Assembly (NCBI GenBank): GCA_964530325.1
Contig: CAZHAX010000005.1
Location: forward strand, 62,001 to 126,000
Length of the DNA stretch: 64,000 nucleotides
DNA from: CAZHAX01 sp964530325
GTDB lineage: Bacteria > Chloroflexota > Anaerolineae > B4-G1
Reading direction: 5' to 3'
Shown: piece by piece, positions 7,932-16,525 of the stretch
Layout of the letters: each line of letters opens with the position of its first letter
Position numbering within the stretch: the stretch's first letter is position 1
Notes under the pieces: model-generated
What the model saw: only the letters and a program-made list of their open reading frames with translations
The model's database searches: none
Told to the model about the DNA's origin: nothing
Translations under genes and position numbers: made by a program

Positions 7932-9410
7932 ATGCGGCGACGACGACTTGTGATACCGTTGGCGACGGCTGCGATGACGCTGGCGATCGCGCTGGCGTTC
8001 GTGGCCATGGCGCACGCCCGCACAGGTTCCGGATCGGCCGTCGCGGCCTCGAGCGCTCGCAGCGTTGGCTGGTCTTTCTCCTATCAGAGTTCGATCACTT
8101 GCACGCTCTCCACGACGACTACTGATTCGCTGCCCGGAGGCAACACGTTCACGACCTCCCACATCCTGGCCAGCTACTACGACCTGGCGTTGGTGAGCGG
8201 GCTGCCTGGCCAGCAGCACAACCCCGAGCAGGACTACTTCCGCCTCGACAACGCCATCCCCGGATACAGGTACGTGGTCAGCGCGGATCCCGAAGGCCTT
8301 GGTAATTACAATCTGGGTATCATCATCTACAACGCAAGCTACACCCCGATCTATACGGACAGCAACACCTTGGACAACAACAGCGCCACCGCCGATTGGA
8401 TAGCGCCGGGCTCGGGGCCCTACTACTTCAAGGTCTTCCAGATCAGCAGCTCCTGCAGCGGGGGGAACTACGATCTTGACGCCGACCAGTATCCGCACAC
8501 AAGCACGCCGACGAATACGCCGACCGCGACGACTATTCCCACTTACACGCCGACGCCCACGCCCACAGCTGCACCAGGACCAACTGCCATTCCTGGGGCC
8601 GACTCGTTCGAGCCAAACTGGGATTTCGACCACGCCTCCCTCATAGGCACAGGTACGAGCTACAGCGCGAACTTCATTCCGGCCTGCTGCGGTGATGTGG
8701 ACAACGACTTCTATAAGATCTGGATCAAGCCCGGCCTGCTGTTCACCTGCTATACCTCGAACCTCGGCCCGGGCGTCGATACGAACGTCATCATATACGA
8801 CAACTGGCGCAACGGCATCGCCGGAAACGACGACGTGGAGCTTGGCGACTACAGCAGTCGTGTCGCCTACTACTCCACGTACGCAGGCTGGCTCTACGTC
8901 TTGGTGGGCCATGGCGGGCGGCTGGCGCTGGCCGACGTAGAGGGCAGCACGTACAATGTCCGCTGCGACAAGGACGTGCCCAGCCAGGCAACCCCCACAT
9001 GCACCCGGACGCCCACGAGCGGCTCTTCATCGCCTCTGGCAACGTCGACTCCCAAGCCGTCGCTCAGCGTGCGCGTGATGGCCACGCCAACTCCGGCTCC
9101 GACAGCGACGCCGGGGCCTCGCTCGGTGGCCGTCAATCTCCTCGTCTACTACGATGGTAACGGTGACTCGCTACCTGGCGCAGGTGAGGGCGTGGCTGGC
9201 ATTTCCGCTCAGATCCACGAGTCCGCAACAGGCCAGTTGCTGCAGCAGGCATTCACCGATGAGCTGGGCAGCGTGGCCTTCAGCGTAACGGCTCAGGGCC
9301 CTGTGCAGGTCAGCGTGCCCTTCCTGGGATTCAGCCAGGTGGTCGGAGGCCCCGAGGCAAGCGTCTTCGTTCGAGTTCCACCGCGTTCTTCCGGCGCCGA
9401 GGCCCCCTGA
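7932..9410 (+). CDS. Secreted protein with two PPC-like beta domains and TP-rich linkers
   Basis: The 492-residue product begins with a Sec signal peptide (MRRRRLVIPLATAAM..., cleavage near AMAHA). Next comes a beta-rich domain of about 150 residues with QDYFRLDN. A Thr/Pro linker separates it from a second similar domain, DSFEPNWDFDHA ... DVDNDFYKIWIKPG. Both match the general pattern of bacterial pre-peptidase C-terminal (PPC) domains. A second TP-rich linker leads to a SdrD-like beta domain (LLVYYDGNGDSLPGAGEGV). There is no catalytic domain, so it is probably structural or adhesive. The ATG at 7932 is chosen because it directly starts the basic n-region; an in-frame ATG 42 bases upstream has no support. 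It is followed 26 bases later by another surface protein. Confidence 0.75.
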   Translation: MRRRRLVIPLATAAMTLAIALAFVAMAHARTGSGSAVAASSARSVGWSFSYQSSITCTLSTTTTDSLPGGNTFTTSHILASYYDLALVSGLPGQQHNPEQDYFRLDNAIPGYRYVVSADPEGLGNYNLGIIIYNASYTPIYTDSNTLDNNSATADWIAPGSGPYYFKVFQISSSCSGGNYDLDADQYPHTSTPTNTPTATTIPTYTPTPTPTAAPGPTAIPGADSFEPNWDFDHASLIGTGTSYSANFIPACCGDVDNDFYKIWIKPGLLFTCYTSNLGPGVDTNVIIYDNWRNGIAGNDDVELGDYSSRVAYYSTYAGWLYVLVGHGGRLALADVEGSTYNVRCDKDVPSQATPTCTRTPTSGSSSPLATSTPKPSLSVRVMATPTPAPTATPGPRSVAVNLLVYYDGNGDSLPGAGEGVAGISAQIHESATGQLLQQAFTDELGSVAFSVTAQGPVQVSVPFLGFSQVVGGPEASVFVRVPPRSSGAEAP

Positions 9411-9436
9411 GCCACGCCCTGGAGTCACAGGCCGCC

Positions 9437-10825
9437 ATGAGCGCAGAATCCCCTATCCCGCCCGCCAAAGAGGAAGCGCCCGCGTCGCCGGTGATCGCAT
9501 TGCTGGCGAAGCTCCCTGCCAAGTGGGTGGCGCTCGGGCTGCTGGCTGTCATCGTAGTTGTGGTCTTGCTGCTGCGGGGCGGCGGTGACGGTGATACGGA
9601 GCCGGCCACACCTACGCCTTCGCTATCGCCGCTGCCGGTGGTGGAGTGCGAGACGATCATCAGCAGCGGAGCGGTTCAGGTTGCCGCGTCCCTTCCGATC
9701 ACTCTCTCTGTGAGCGGGGAGTCGATTCCCGTCGTGCCAGTAATGCTTGATGAGCACGGTTGGTCGTATCAGGCGGAGTACTCGGGGAAGGCCGTCTGGA
9801 TCTGCGGTACGGTGGTCAACTACGTGTTGGGACTGGAGCCGACGCGGGACAACGAGAGGCTTCTGGAATCCTTGAGCGCCGGCGACCTCATCGGGCTGAC
9901 CCTCGCTAATGGGACGGGCTTCCTATTCCGGTATGACGATGCGAGTGAGGTGTTCGCAGCGGATGCTTCTTCCATCTTCGATCAGTCGGAGCCGGCGGTG
10001 ACTCTGCTCGTCGAAGTAGACGATGGGGTCGTGCTGGCAGTACGGGCCGAGTACGAGACGGCATCCGAGCCGCTGCAGCCGGTCGTGGTCGGCGAGGCGC
10101 TGGGGCTCTATACGCCGGTGCAGGTGGGAAACGCTAGACTGACGGTCGTCTCAGCCCACGCGCGGCAAGATGTCCCAGGCCTGTTGCAGGGCACGATGTA
10201 CTACCTGGTCGAGCTAGAGGTGGCCAACGTGGGGGAAGTCTCGCTTGAGACCAGTCTATTCAACATGGTCCTGGAGGACAGCATAGGCAACCAGTACCTG
10301 CTGTCACCGCCTGCAAGCGCGGTCGGCGATTACGGCCCGCTTCAGGGGACAATCGCGCCGGGATCACTGCTCAATGGTACGGCCGGCTACCTTGTGCCGG
10401 AGACGCTCGCAGGCCCGACGCTGGTGTGGACGTTCAGTCCGAAGCCGACGTCGGGGGAAGTTGCCCAGGTCAGGATTCCGTATGAGGCGGAGCCGTTCGA
10501 TCCAGGATTGGTCTACGTGACGGTAAGCGACGCGTTCCTGAGCACAGGCGGCGATGAGCTGGTCATCGTCGGTGAGATCCGCAATACGACCAGCTCTGCG
10601 CTGATTGTGTCGGCGAGCGATATCCGGCTAAGCTCGAGCGCCGGAATGGGTAATCTGCGCATGGCGGCGCCGTTCCTGCCGTGGACGGTCGAGCCGGGTG
10701 AGACTCAGGTCATCGAGCTCCAGTACGATCCGCCAGGTGCAGCGACCGCGCTGCTGACGATGCTGGGGTTCTCCTTCGAGATCTCGGGATTGCCGGAGCC
10801 TGGCGGCTTCGGCGGCGTTCCCTGA
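9437..10825 (+). CDS. Membrane-anchored extracellular protein, DUF4352-like
   Basis: The 462-residue protein has a short cytoplasmic N terminus, a single membrane helix at about residues 30-47 (WVALGLLAVIVVVVLLL), and a Gly/Thr/Pro linker. A large extracellular part follows, consisting of beta-rich segments. The segment from about residue 225 (VGNARLTVVSAHARQD ... YYLVELEVANVGEVSLE) resembles DUF4352/telomere-repeat-like immunoglobulin folds that occur in exported proteins. No enzyme motif is visible. It is probably co-transcribed with the secreted PPC-like protein just upstream, so both may act at the cell surface. Function is unknown. Confidence 0.7.
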   Translation: MSAESPIPPAKEEAPASPVIALLAKLPAKWVALGLLAVIVVVVLLLRGGGDGDTEPATPTPSLSPLPVVECETIISSGAVQVAASLPITLSVSGESIPVVPVMLDEHGWSYQAEYSGKAVWICGTVVNYVLGLEPTRDNERLLESLSAGDLIGLTLANGTGFLFRYDDASEVFAADASSIFDQSEPAVTLLVEVDDGVVLAVRAEYETASEPLQPVVVGEALGLYTPVQVGNARLTVVSAHARQDVPGLLQGTMYYLVELEVANVGEVSLETSLFNMVLEDSIGNQYLLSPPASAVGDYGPLQGTIAPGSLLNGTAGYLVPETLAGPTLVWTFSPKPTSGEVAQVRIPYEAEPFDPGLVYVTVSDAFLSTGGDELVIVGEIRNTTSSALIVSASDIRLSSSAGMGNLRMAAPFLPWTVEPGETQVIELQYDPPGAATALLTMLGFSFEISGLPEPGGFGGVP

Positions 10826-10908
10826 CGGGCCCCGGGACGGGCCAGCCTTGGTGATGGCGCCTGGTGGGGCAGCGCTCGCCTGCGGCCCGCTGGCGCCGTC
10901 CTGACGGG

Positions 10909-11841
10909 TCAGGGGCACCACCCGCTCTGCAGCACCATCCGTGCCTGGGCCATATCCTCCTCGATCTGGGCCGTCAGCTGCTCGGTGCTTGAGAAGATTA
11001 GCTCGTCCCTCAAGCGCCCTATGAAGTCTATGGCCAGCACCTGGCCATACAAATCGCCCTCGAAATCGAGCAGGTGGGCCTCAACGGTGCGCTGACCTCC
11101 CGGAAAGGAGGGCCGTGTGCCCACGTTCGCCACAGCCGGGTGGCTCTCCAGCTCCGGGCCGTGCGCCAGGCAGGCGTAGATACCGTTGGCTGGCAGCAGC
11201 CGGTTGGGAGGGAGCGATAGATTGGCGGTGCGGACTCCAAAAAGATGCCCTCTGCCATCCCCCTGAACGACCTTACCCTGCAGGCGGTAGGGGCGCCCGA
11301 GACAGCCGTTTGCCTCACCTAGATCGCCCTCCAGCAGCGCCTGTCGCACTCGACTGCTGCTGACTGCCGCGCCCTTCCACACGAACGGCTCAATCACGTG
11401 CACCAGGAAACCGTGCTTCGCTCCGGCCCGCCTGAGGAAGTCTGCGTCGCCGGCACGCTCGTGACCGATGGCGAACCCCTCGCTGCTCCACAGCTCGGCC
11501 AGACCGAGATGGCGTACCAGAAGCTCCACAAAGTCAGACGCCGGTGTCCGGGCTGTCTGGCTGGTGAATGGCACGACAACGAGCAGATCGAGCCCCAGGC
11601 CGTCAAGCAGGGTCGCGCGCTCTTCGAGCGTGGTGAGCATCTGGGGCGGCTCTCTGCCCAGCGCAGCCGCCGGATGGGGATCGAACGTGAGGGCGACTGC
11701 CGTGCCACCGCCGGCCTCGGCCGCACCGACCATCTGGGCCAGCAGGCTCTGATGGCCTAGATGAACGCCGTCGAACACGCCGATGGCCACGTGCGAGTGA
11801 GAGGCCGGCAGGCGCTGGGCTAGACCTCGAACGATCCGCAT
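10909..11841 (-). CDS. ribF: Bifunctional riboflavin kinase / FAD synthetase
   Basis: RibF phosphorylates riboflavin to FMN and adenylylates FMN to FAD. The N-terminal nucleotidyltransferase half carries IGVFDGVHLGH and FDPHPA near residues 20-60 and the VSSSRVR block near 162. The C-terminal riboflavin kinase half has GKVVQGDGRGHLFGVRTANL and PANGIYAC. Total length of 310 residues is normal. The ATG at 11841 lies just after the truB stop, with a GGAG box inside the truB 3' end, so the two genes form an operon, a common arrangement in bacteria. Confidence 0.96.
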   Translation of the reverse strand: MRIVRGLAQRLPASHSHVAIGVFDGVHLGHQSLLAQMVGAAEAGGGTAVALTFDPHPAAALGREPPQMLTTLEERATLLDGLGLDLLVVVPFTSQTARTPASDFVELLVRHLGLAELWSSEGFAIGHERAGDADFLRRAGAKHGFLVHVIEPFVWKGAAVSSSRVRQALLEGDLGEANGCLGRPYRLQGKVVQGDGRGHLFGVRTANLSLPPNRLLPANGIYACLAHGPELESHPAVANVGTRPSFPGGQRTVEAHLLDFEGDLYGQVLAIDFIGRLRDELIFSSTEQLTAQIEEDMAQARMVLQSGWCP

Positions 11842-11844
11842 TGC

Positions 11845-12741
11845 TCACTGCTCCGGTGGGGCGAACACCTTCCGGGGTCGCCAGGTCTTGGTCGCCTGAT
11901 CGAAAGCGACTATCGCCAGGAAGGCGCCGTCGGCCCCGTAGGCCCGCGCCAGTCCCTGCGGGTTGTTCACTGCATCCGGCCCCGGCACCGGCTGGCCCGA
12001 ACGGACTCGGCGGGCCTCGTCATCCGCCAGAGTCAGGGCGGGCAGGTGCGATAGTGCTGCATCGAGCGGGAGGAGAAGATCGGTCCAACGCCCTCCCGCT
12101 GCGGCACTGCTCAACTCCTCCACCGATACCGAGTCCTCCAGGCTGAAGCTGCCGCTGGCCAGGCGAGTCAACGCGGCCAGAGAGGCTCCGCAGCCCAACG
12201 ACTGGCCTAGATCGTGCGCCAGCGCCCGGACATACGTGCCCGCAGAGCAGGCCAGCTCGATCGTGCACTCAGGCGGGTCCCAGTCGGTCAACGCGAGCTC
12301 GTAGATCTCGACCTCGCGGGGTTGCCGCTCCACCGTCTCTCCGCGGCGCGCCAGCCGGTGGAGGGGCTTTCCCTGGTGCTTGATCGCTGAGTACATTGGA
12401 GGCAGCTGCTGGATCGTTCCTCTGAAGCCATCCAGCGCAGCTTCTAGTTCGGCGCGCTCAACAGCCACCTCCGTCTCCGCAGTGATCTTGCCCTCCGCAT
12501 CGTAGGTGTCGGTGGCTATGCCGAGCAGCAGGCGCGCACGGTACCTCTTCATGCCTGCTGCGAGGTACTCGGCCACGCGGGTAGCCCGCCCAACGCAGAT
12601 CAGCAGGACTCCCGTCGCCAGCGGGTCCAACGTGCCGGCGTGGCCCACGCGGCGGATGCCGGTCAGCGCTCGCACCTGGTCCACCAGGTCGTGCGATGTG
12701 GGTCCCCGCGGCTTGTTGATATTCAGAATGCCTTCGGACAT
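11845..12741 (-). CDS. truB: tRNA pseudouridine(55) synthase TruB
   Basis: TruB makes pseudouridine at position 55 in the T loop of tRNAs. The 298-residue protein has the family's INKPRGPTSHDLV start, the catalytic motif GHAGTLDPLATGVLLI with the nucleophilic aspartate, YSAIKHQGKPLH, and a C-terminal region with SAGTYVRALAHDLG. The start at 12741 gives MSEGILNINKP, the expected N terminus; a longer open frame of 32 codons upstream would overlap the promoter. It is the first gene of the truB-ribF operon. Confidence 0.96.
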   Translation of the reverse strand: MSEGILNINKPRGPTSHDLVDQVRALTGIRRVGHAGTLDPLATGVLLICVGRATRVAEYLAAGMKRYRARLLLGIATDTYDAEGKITAETEVAVERAELEAALDGFRGTIQQLPPMYSAIKHQGKPLHRLARRGETVERQPREVEIYELALTDWDPPECTIELACSAGTYVRALAHDLGQSLGCGASLAALTRLASGSFSLEDSVSVEELSSAAAGGRWTDLLLPLDAALSHLPALTLADDEARRVRSGQPVPGPDAVNNPQGLARAYGADGAFLAIVAFDQATKTWRPRKVFAPPEQ

Positions 12742-12770
12742 AGATAGCGCGGCCCGGGGCCGCAAGGCCG

Positions 12771-12799
12771 AGTATACCTCAATGCAGGACCGCGGACAA
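12771..12799 (-). promoter_or_regulatory. Promoter of truB-ribF
   Basis: On the minus strand TTGTCC (12794-12799) and TATACT (12771-12776) are separated by 17 bases. It is divergent from the ABC exporter promoter about 20 bases away. Confidence 0.65.
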
Positions 12800-12819
12800 A
12801 CGCCGGATGGTGCCCTGTG

Positions 12820-12848
12820 TTGCGCATTCCGGCACATCGCACTACAAT
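12820..12848 (+). promoter_or_regulatory. Promoter of the ABC exporter operon
   Basis: TTGCGC (12820-12825) and TACAAT (12843-12848) are spaced by 17 bases; the leader to the ATPase start is about 27 bases. Confidence 0.6.
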
Positions 12849-12882
12849 CTCGGCGCGGCCTGAATAGAGGGCACGGAGGGGA

Positions 12883-13776
12883 ATGGTGGCCATCGAGGTA
12901 GACGGTCTCACAAAGAGATTTGGCGATGTGGTCGCGGTCGACGACCTCTCTTTCCAGGTGGCTCGGGGCGAGGTCTTCGGACTGCTGGGCCCCAACGGTG
13001 CAGGCAAGACCACGACGATCCGCATCATCATGGACATTCTCACTCCCGATGCCGGGAGTGTACTCGTGCTGGGGCAGCCTCCCGCCAGGGCGAAAGCGGC
13101 CGTGGGGTACCTACCCGAGGAGCGCGGGCTCTACCGCAACCTGCGTGTTCTCGAGACACTGGTCTATCTGGCCGAGCTCAAAGGGGTGCCACGCACGGCG
13201 GCGCGCGAGCGGGCCACGTTCCTGCTGGAGAGCATACAGGCTGGCGACTGGGCCCAGCGCAAGGTGCGCGAGCTGAGCAAGGGCATGCAGCAGCGGATCC
13301 AGTTCGTAGCCAGTCTGGTTCACGATCCCGAAGTGGTCTTCCTCGACGAGCCGTTCCAGGGACTCGACCCGCTGAACGTGGAGCGGGTCAAGGATGCAAT
13401 TGGTGCTCTGCACAGGGATGGGAAGACGATCGTGCTCAGCACGCACCAGATGAACCTGGTGGAAGCGCTGTGCGACCGCATCCTGCTCATCGACCATGGC
13501 CGAGCGGTGTTGTATGGGCGGCTGGAGGAGATCAAGCGCCAGTACGCACCGAATGCAGTTCGAGTGCGTGCAGGTGAGCTCCCGGCCCACATTCCCGGTG
13601 TGGCTGAGGTAGCCCTGGAGCAGGGGGCCTACAATCTCAACCTGGCAGACGGGGCGCGGCCCCAGGATGTGCTGAAGGCGCTCGTTGACCGGGCGGTGGA
13701 TCTGCAGTCCTTCGAAGTGGCCCCGGTGCCGCTCGGGGATATCTTCGTGGCCGCTGTCGGGGGCCGGGAGGGCTAG
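12883..13776 (+). CDS. ABC-2 type exporter ATP-binding protein (NatA-like)
   Basis: This is the ATPase of an ABC exporter. It has Walker A GPNGAGKTTT at about residues 36-45, a variant signature LSKGMQQR, Walker B VVFLDEPFQGLDP and the H-loop STHQ. It also has the C-terminal DUF4162-like extension typical of NatA-type sodium or antibiotic exporters. The start may be ATG at 12883 or GTG at 12886; the latter has better spacing from the GGAGG box. The permease gene starts four bases after its stop. Substrate cannot be deduced. Confidence 0.9.
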   Translation: MVAIEVDGLTKRFGDVVAVDDLSFQVARGEVFGLLGPNGAGKTTTIRIIMDILTPDAGSVLVLGQPPARAKAAVGYLPEERGLYRNLRVLETLVYLAELKGVPRTAARERATFLLESIQAGDWAQRKVRELSKGMQQRIQFVASLVHDPEVVFLDEPFQGLDPLNVERVKDAIGALHRDGKTIVLSTHQMNLVEALCDRILLIDHGRAVLYGRLEEIKRQYAPNAVRVRAGELPAHIPGVAEVALEQGAYNLNLADGARPQDVLKALVDRAVDLQSFEVAPVPLGDIFVAAVGGREG

Positions 13777-13780
13777 GGAG

Positions 13781-15076
13781 ATGGACTGGCGCAGGATGTG
13801 GGTGGTGGCTCGCCACGAATTCACGACGAACGTACGCCGGCCCGGTTTCATCATAATGACGCTGGCGGTGCCGGTCATCGGGGCAGCAGTCCTCGCCTTC
13901 GGAGCGTTCTTCGGCAGCCAGGCGGAGCTGCTGGGCCAGTTTCTCGAGCAGCAGTTCGATGTCGGCCCTGAAGGCATCGGCGTGGTAGACCGCTCCGGCT
14001 TCTTCTCGCCAATCCTGCCGGAGTATGAAGAGCGCTTCCATCCGTACTCCACGGAGGCGGAGGCGGAGGCGGCCGTATTGGCCGAGGAGGTCTCCGCTGC
14101 CCTCCTGATAGGTGAGGACTACCTGGAGACGGGCTCGGTCGTCGTGGTGAGCAAGGGGAGCGGCTTCAGCTCAGCGGTCGTGGCCGACTCGCCCACGGTG
14201 AGAGCCTTCTTTGCCGATCACCTGCTCGCTGGCAGGGTGGAAGCAGAGTTGCAGGAGCGTGTTTCCGATCCGATGAACATTACCTCGCGCGTGGCATCGT
14301 TGGAGGGGGAGGGGGCGAGCGGAGGGGAAGGGAGCATCGCCTTCAACTTCATTGTCCCGTACGTTGCAGGCCTGCTTCTGGTATCGACGATCTTCGTCTC
14401 TTCCGGCTACCTTCTGCAGAGCGTTGGGGAGGAGAAGGAGAGCCGCGTTGTCGAGATTGTCGTTTCATCGGTCCGTCCGGCGGAGTTGATGGCAGGCAAG
14501 GTGGCCGGCCTTGGCGTTCTGGGGCTGCTTCAGATGCTTGTTTGGGCGGGAAGCATGGCTGCCTTCAGCGGAGGCGCGGCTGCGATCTGGCAGATGGCCG
14601 GCGCGGCTGCTCTGCCCGCACGCGTTCTCGTGCTCGGTGCTGTCTACTACCTGCTGGGCTACACTGTGTACGCTATCCTAATGGCGGGGATCGGCGCGCT
14701 GGGCACCAACATGCAGGAAGGCCAGAAGCTGGCGGGTATCTTCTCAGTCTTCGCCGCAATTCCCTATATGCTCTCGACCGTGTTCCTGGCAGATCCGAAT
14801 GCCACCTTGGTGCGGGTGTTCAGTATTTTCCCCCTGACGGCGCCCACGACGATGTTGATGAGGCTGCCGCTGGCTGAGGTGCCGTGGACAGACATCGTCG
14901 CGAGCATCGTCTCGCTTCTGCTCTCTGTGCCGGCGGCGCTTTGGGTAGGCTCGAGACTGTTCGAGGTGGGTGTACTGGCCTACGGCAAACGGCCAACGCT
15001 GCGCGAGATATGGCTCATCATCAGAGGACGGGGGGCTACCGTGAAAAGGCATCGTCCTGGTGAGGAGCGCAACTAG
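13781..15076 (+). CDS. ABC-2 type exporter permease (NatB-like)
   Basis: The 431-residue permease has the NatB layout. One membrane helix near the N terminus (FIIMTLAVPVIGAAVLAFGAF) is followed by a large extracytoplasmic region of about 150 residues. Five C-terminal membrane helices then follow, starting at IVPYVAGLLLVSTIFVSSGY. The cytoplasmic loop QSVGEEKESRVVEIVVSS is highly characteristic of this family. ATG 13781 follows a GGGAG box. It pairs with the upstream ATPase and is convergent with the phosphohexomutase gene, sharing the palindromic stop CTAG. Confidence 0.9.
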   Translation: MDWRRMWVVARHEFTTNVRRPGFIIMTLAVPVIGAAVLAFGAFFGSQAELLGQFLEQQFDVGPEGIGVVDRSGFFSPILPEYEERFHPYSTEAEAEAAVLAEEVSAALLIGEDYLETGSVVVVSKGSGFSSAVVADSPTVRAFFADHLLAGRVEAELQERVSDPMNITSRVASLEGEGASGGEGSIAFNFIVPYVAGLLLVSTIFVSSGYLLQSVGEEKESRVVEIVVSSVRPAELMAGKVAGLGVLGLLQMLVWAGSMAAFSGGAAAIWQMAGAAALPARVLVLGAVYYLLGYTVYAILMAGIGALGTNMQEGQKLAGIFSVFAAIPYMLSTVFLADPNATLVRVFSIFPLTAPTTMLMRLPLAEVPWTDIVASIVSLLLSVPAALWVGSRLFEVGVLAYGKRPTLREIWLIIRGRGATVKRHRPGEERN

Positions 15077-16494
15077 CTGGCCACCTCCTCGCCATAGGCG
15101 AGCATTGCTGCCATCATCTGTCGGTCGCGTCCCTCGGCGTATACCCTGAGGACCGGCTCCGTTCCCGAGGGGCGGATCAGAAGCCAGGAGCCGTCAGCCA
15201 GCTCGTACTTGACGCCGTCAAGTGTCTTGACCTCCTGCACCTTCTCTCCGCCCAGCGATGCGGGGGCACCTTCGCTCAGCCGCTTCACCATCTCGGCCTT
15301 GTCGACGCGCTGCTGCAACGGGATGTCGCTACGGGTATAGCAGGTCGGTCCAACCTCCTCCTGCACCGCGCCGACGAGCTCGTGCAGAGGAGATCGAGCC
15401 TGGGCCACGATCTCCATCAGGAGGAGACTCATCAAGACGCCATCTCCCTCGGGGATATGGCCTCGGATACTAAGACCTCCTGACTCCTCGCCTCCTATCA
15501 GCACGTCTCCCTTGAGCATATGGTCGGCGATGTGGTTGAAGCCGACCGGCGTCTCGATCACCTCCAGGCCGTAGCGGTCTGCCAGCCGATCGACCATACT
15601 GGTGGTAGAGACGCTCTTGATAACCTTCCCCTTCCATCCCCGCTTCTCCACCAGATGGCGCAGGGCCAGGGCGAAGATGTGGTGGGGGTCGACGAAGTGG
15701 CCCTGCGAGTCCATGGCGCCGAGCCGATCGCCATCACCGTCCGTAGCCAGTCCCAGGTCCGCTTGATGAGCGCGAATGGCCGCCTTGAGTGCGGTGAGAT
15801 AACGTTCAATGGGCTCGGGGTGGATGCCGCCGAAGCCAGGGTTCATCTCGCTGCGGATCTCGTGTACGCGGGTTCGTGTGCGGGCCAGCATATCCGCGAT
15901 CGCCTTGCGGGCGGAGCCGTACATGGCGTCGCTAACCACACGCAGCTCTCCCTCGGATATCACGTCCAGGTCCACTATCTCCCCTAGGTGCTGGTAGTAC
16001 GCCCAGGCAGGGTTGAAGCGGCGGATCAGTTCGACATCCAGAGCCTCCTGATAGCCCATGACCTTGGGCTCGCGCCCCTTCTCCAGATTGCGCCGCAGCA
16101 AGGCCTCGACTTGCGCAGATTGCCCTGCCAGCGCGGCTCCTCCGAAGTCAGCCTTGAGCTTGATCCCGTTGTACCGCGGCGGATTGTGGCTCGCCGTGAT
16201 CATCACGCCCAGAGCTGCCTTCTGGTGAACGACGGCGTAGGAGATTGCCGGAGTGGGTGCGTCGGAGCGGGTCAGGTAGGTCGCAATCCCGTTGGCGGCC
16301 AGGACCCGCGAGACCTCGGCGGCGTATCGGTCGGAGAGGAACCTGGTGTCGAAACCGACGACTGCCTCGCGCGGCCCCTGGCTGTTCTCCAGCAGATAGT
16401 CGGCGATCGCCTGTGCCACCAGCCGGACGTTGGCGAATGTGAACTCATCCGATATCACGGCTCGCCAGCCGTCAGTGCCGAATCGTATGGTCAA
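15073..16494 (-). CDS. Phosphoglucomutase/phosphomannomutase family enzyme
   Basis: This alpha-D-phosphohexomutase interconverts hexose 1- and 6-phosphates, feeding nucleotide-sugar synthesis. It has the four hallmark sites in order. These are the phosphoserine loop TASHNPP (about residue 105), the metal site DGDGDRLG, the sugar-specificity loop GEESGG and the phosphate-binding RPSGTEP. Length, 473 residues, fits the family. The start is TTG at 16494, chosen because GGAGG lies six bases upstream and translation then begins exactly at TIRFGTDGWR. The longer open frame upstream lacks support. It lies downstream of a GT4 and a large membrane protein on the same strand, which suggests a role in polysaccharide precursor supply. 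Whether glucose, mannose or glucosamine is preferred cannot be told here. Confidence 0.92.
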   Translation of the reverse strand: MTIRFGTDGWRAVISDEFTFANVRLVAQAIADYLLENSQGPREAVVGFDTRFLSDRYAAEVSRVLAANGIATYLTRSDAPTPAISYAVVHQKAALGVMITASHNPPRYNGIKLKADFGGAALAGQSAQVEALLRRNLEKGREPKVMGYQEALDVELIRRFNPAWAYYQHLGEIVDLDVISEGELRVVSDAMYGSARKAIADMLARTRTRVHEIRSEMNPGFGGIHPEPIERYLTALKAAIRAHQADLGLATDGDGDRLGAMDSQGHFVDPHHIFALALRHLVEKRGWKGKVIKSVSTTSMVDRLADRYGLEVIETPVGFNHIADHMLKGDVLIGGEESGGLSIRGHIPEGDGVLMSLLLMEIVAQARSPLHELVGAVQEEVGPTCYTRSDIPLQQRVDKAEMVKRLSEGAPASLGGEKVQEVKTLDGVKYELADGSWLLIRPSGTEPVLRVYAEGRDRQMMAAMLAYGEEVAS

Positions 16495-16525
16495 GGTATG
16501 CCTCCAAGTTTCCGTAGGTCTAGAG

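Noticed and set aside
7299..8912. Minus-strand open frame of about 530 codons spanning guaB and the secreted PPC-like gene
   Set aside because: It covers two real genes and an intergenic promoter, has no domain and no ribosome binding site.
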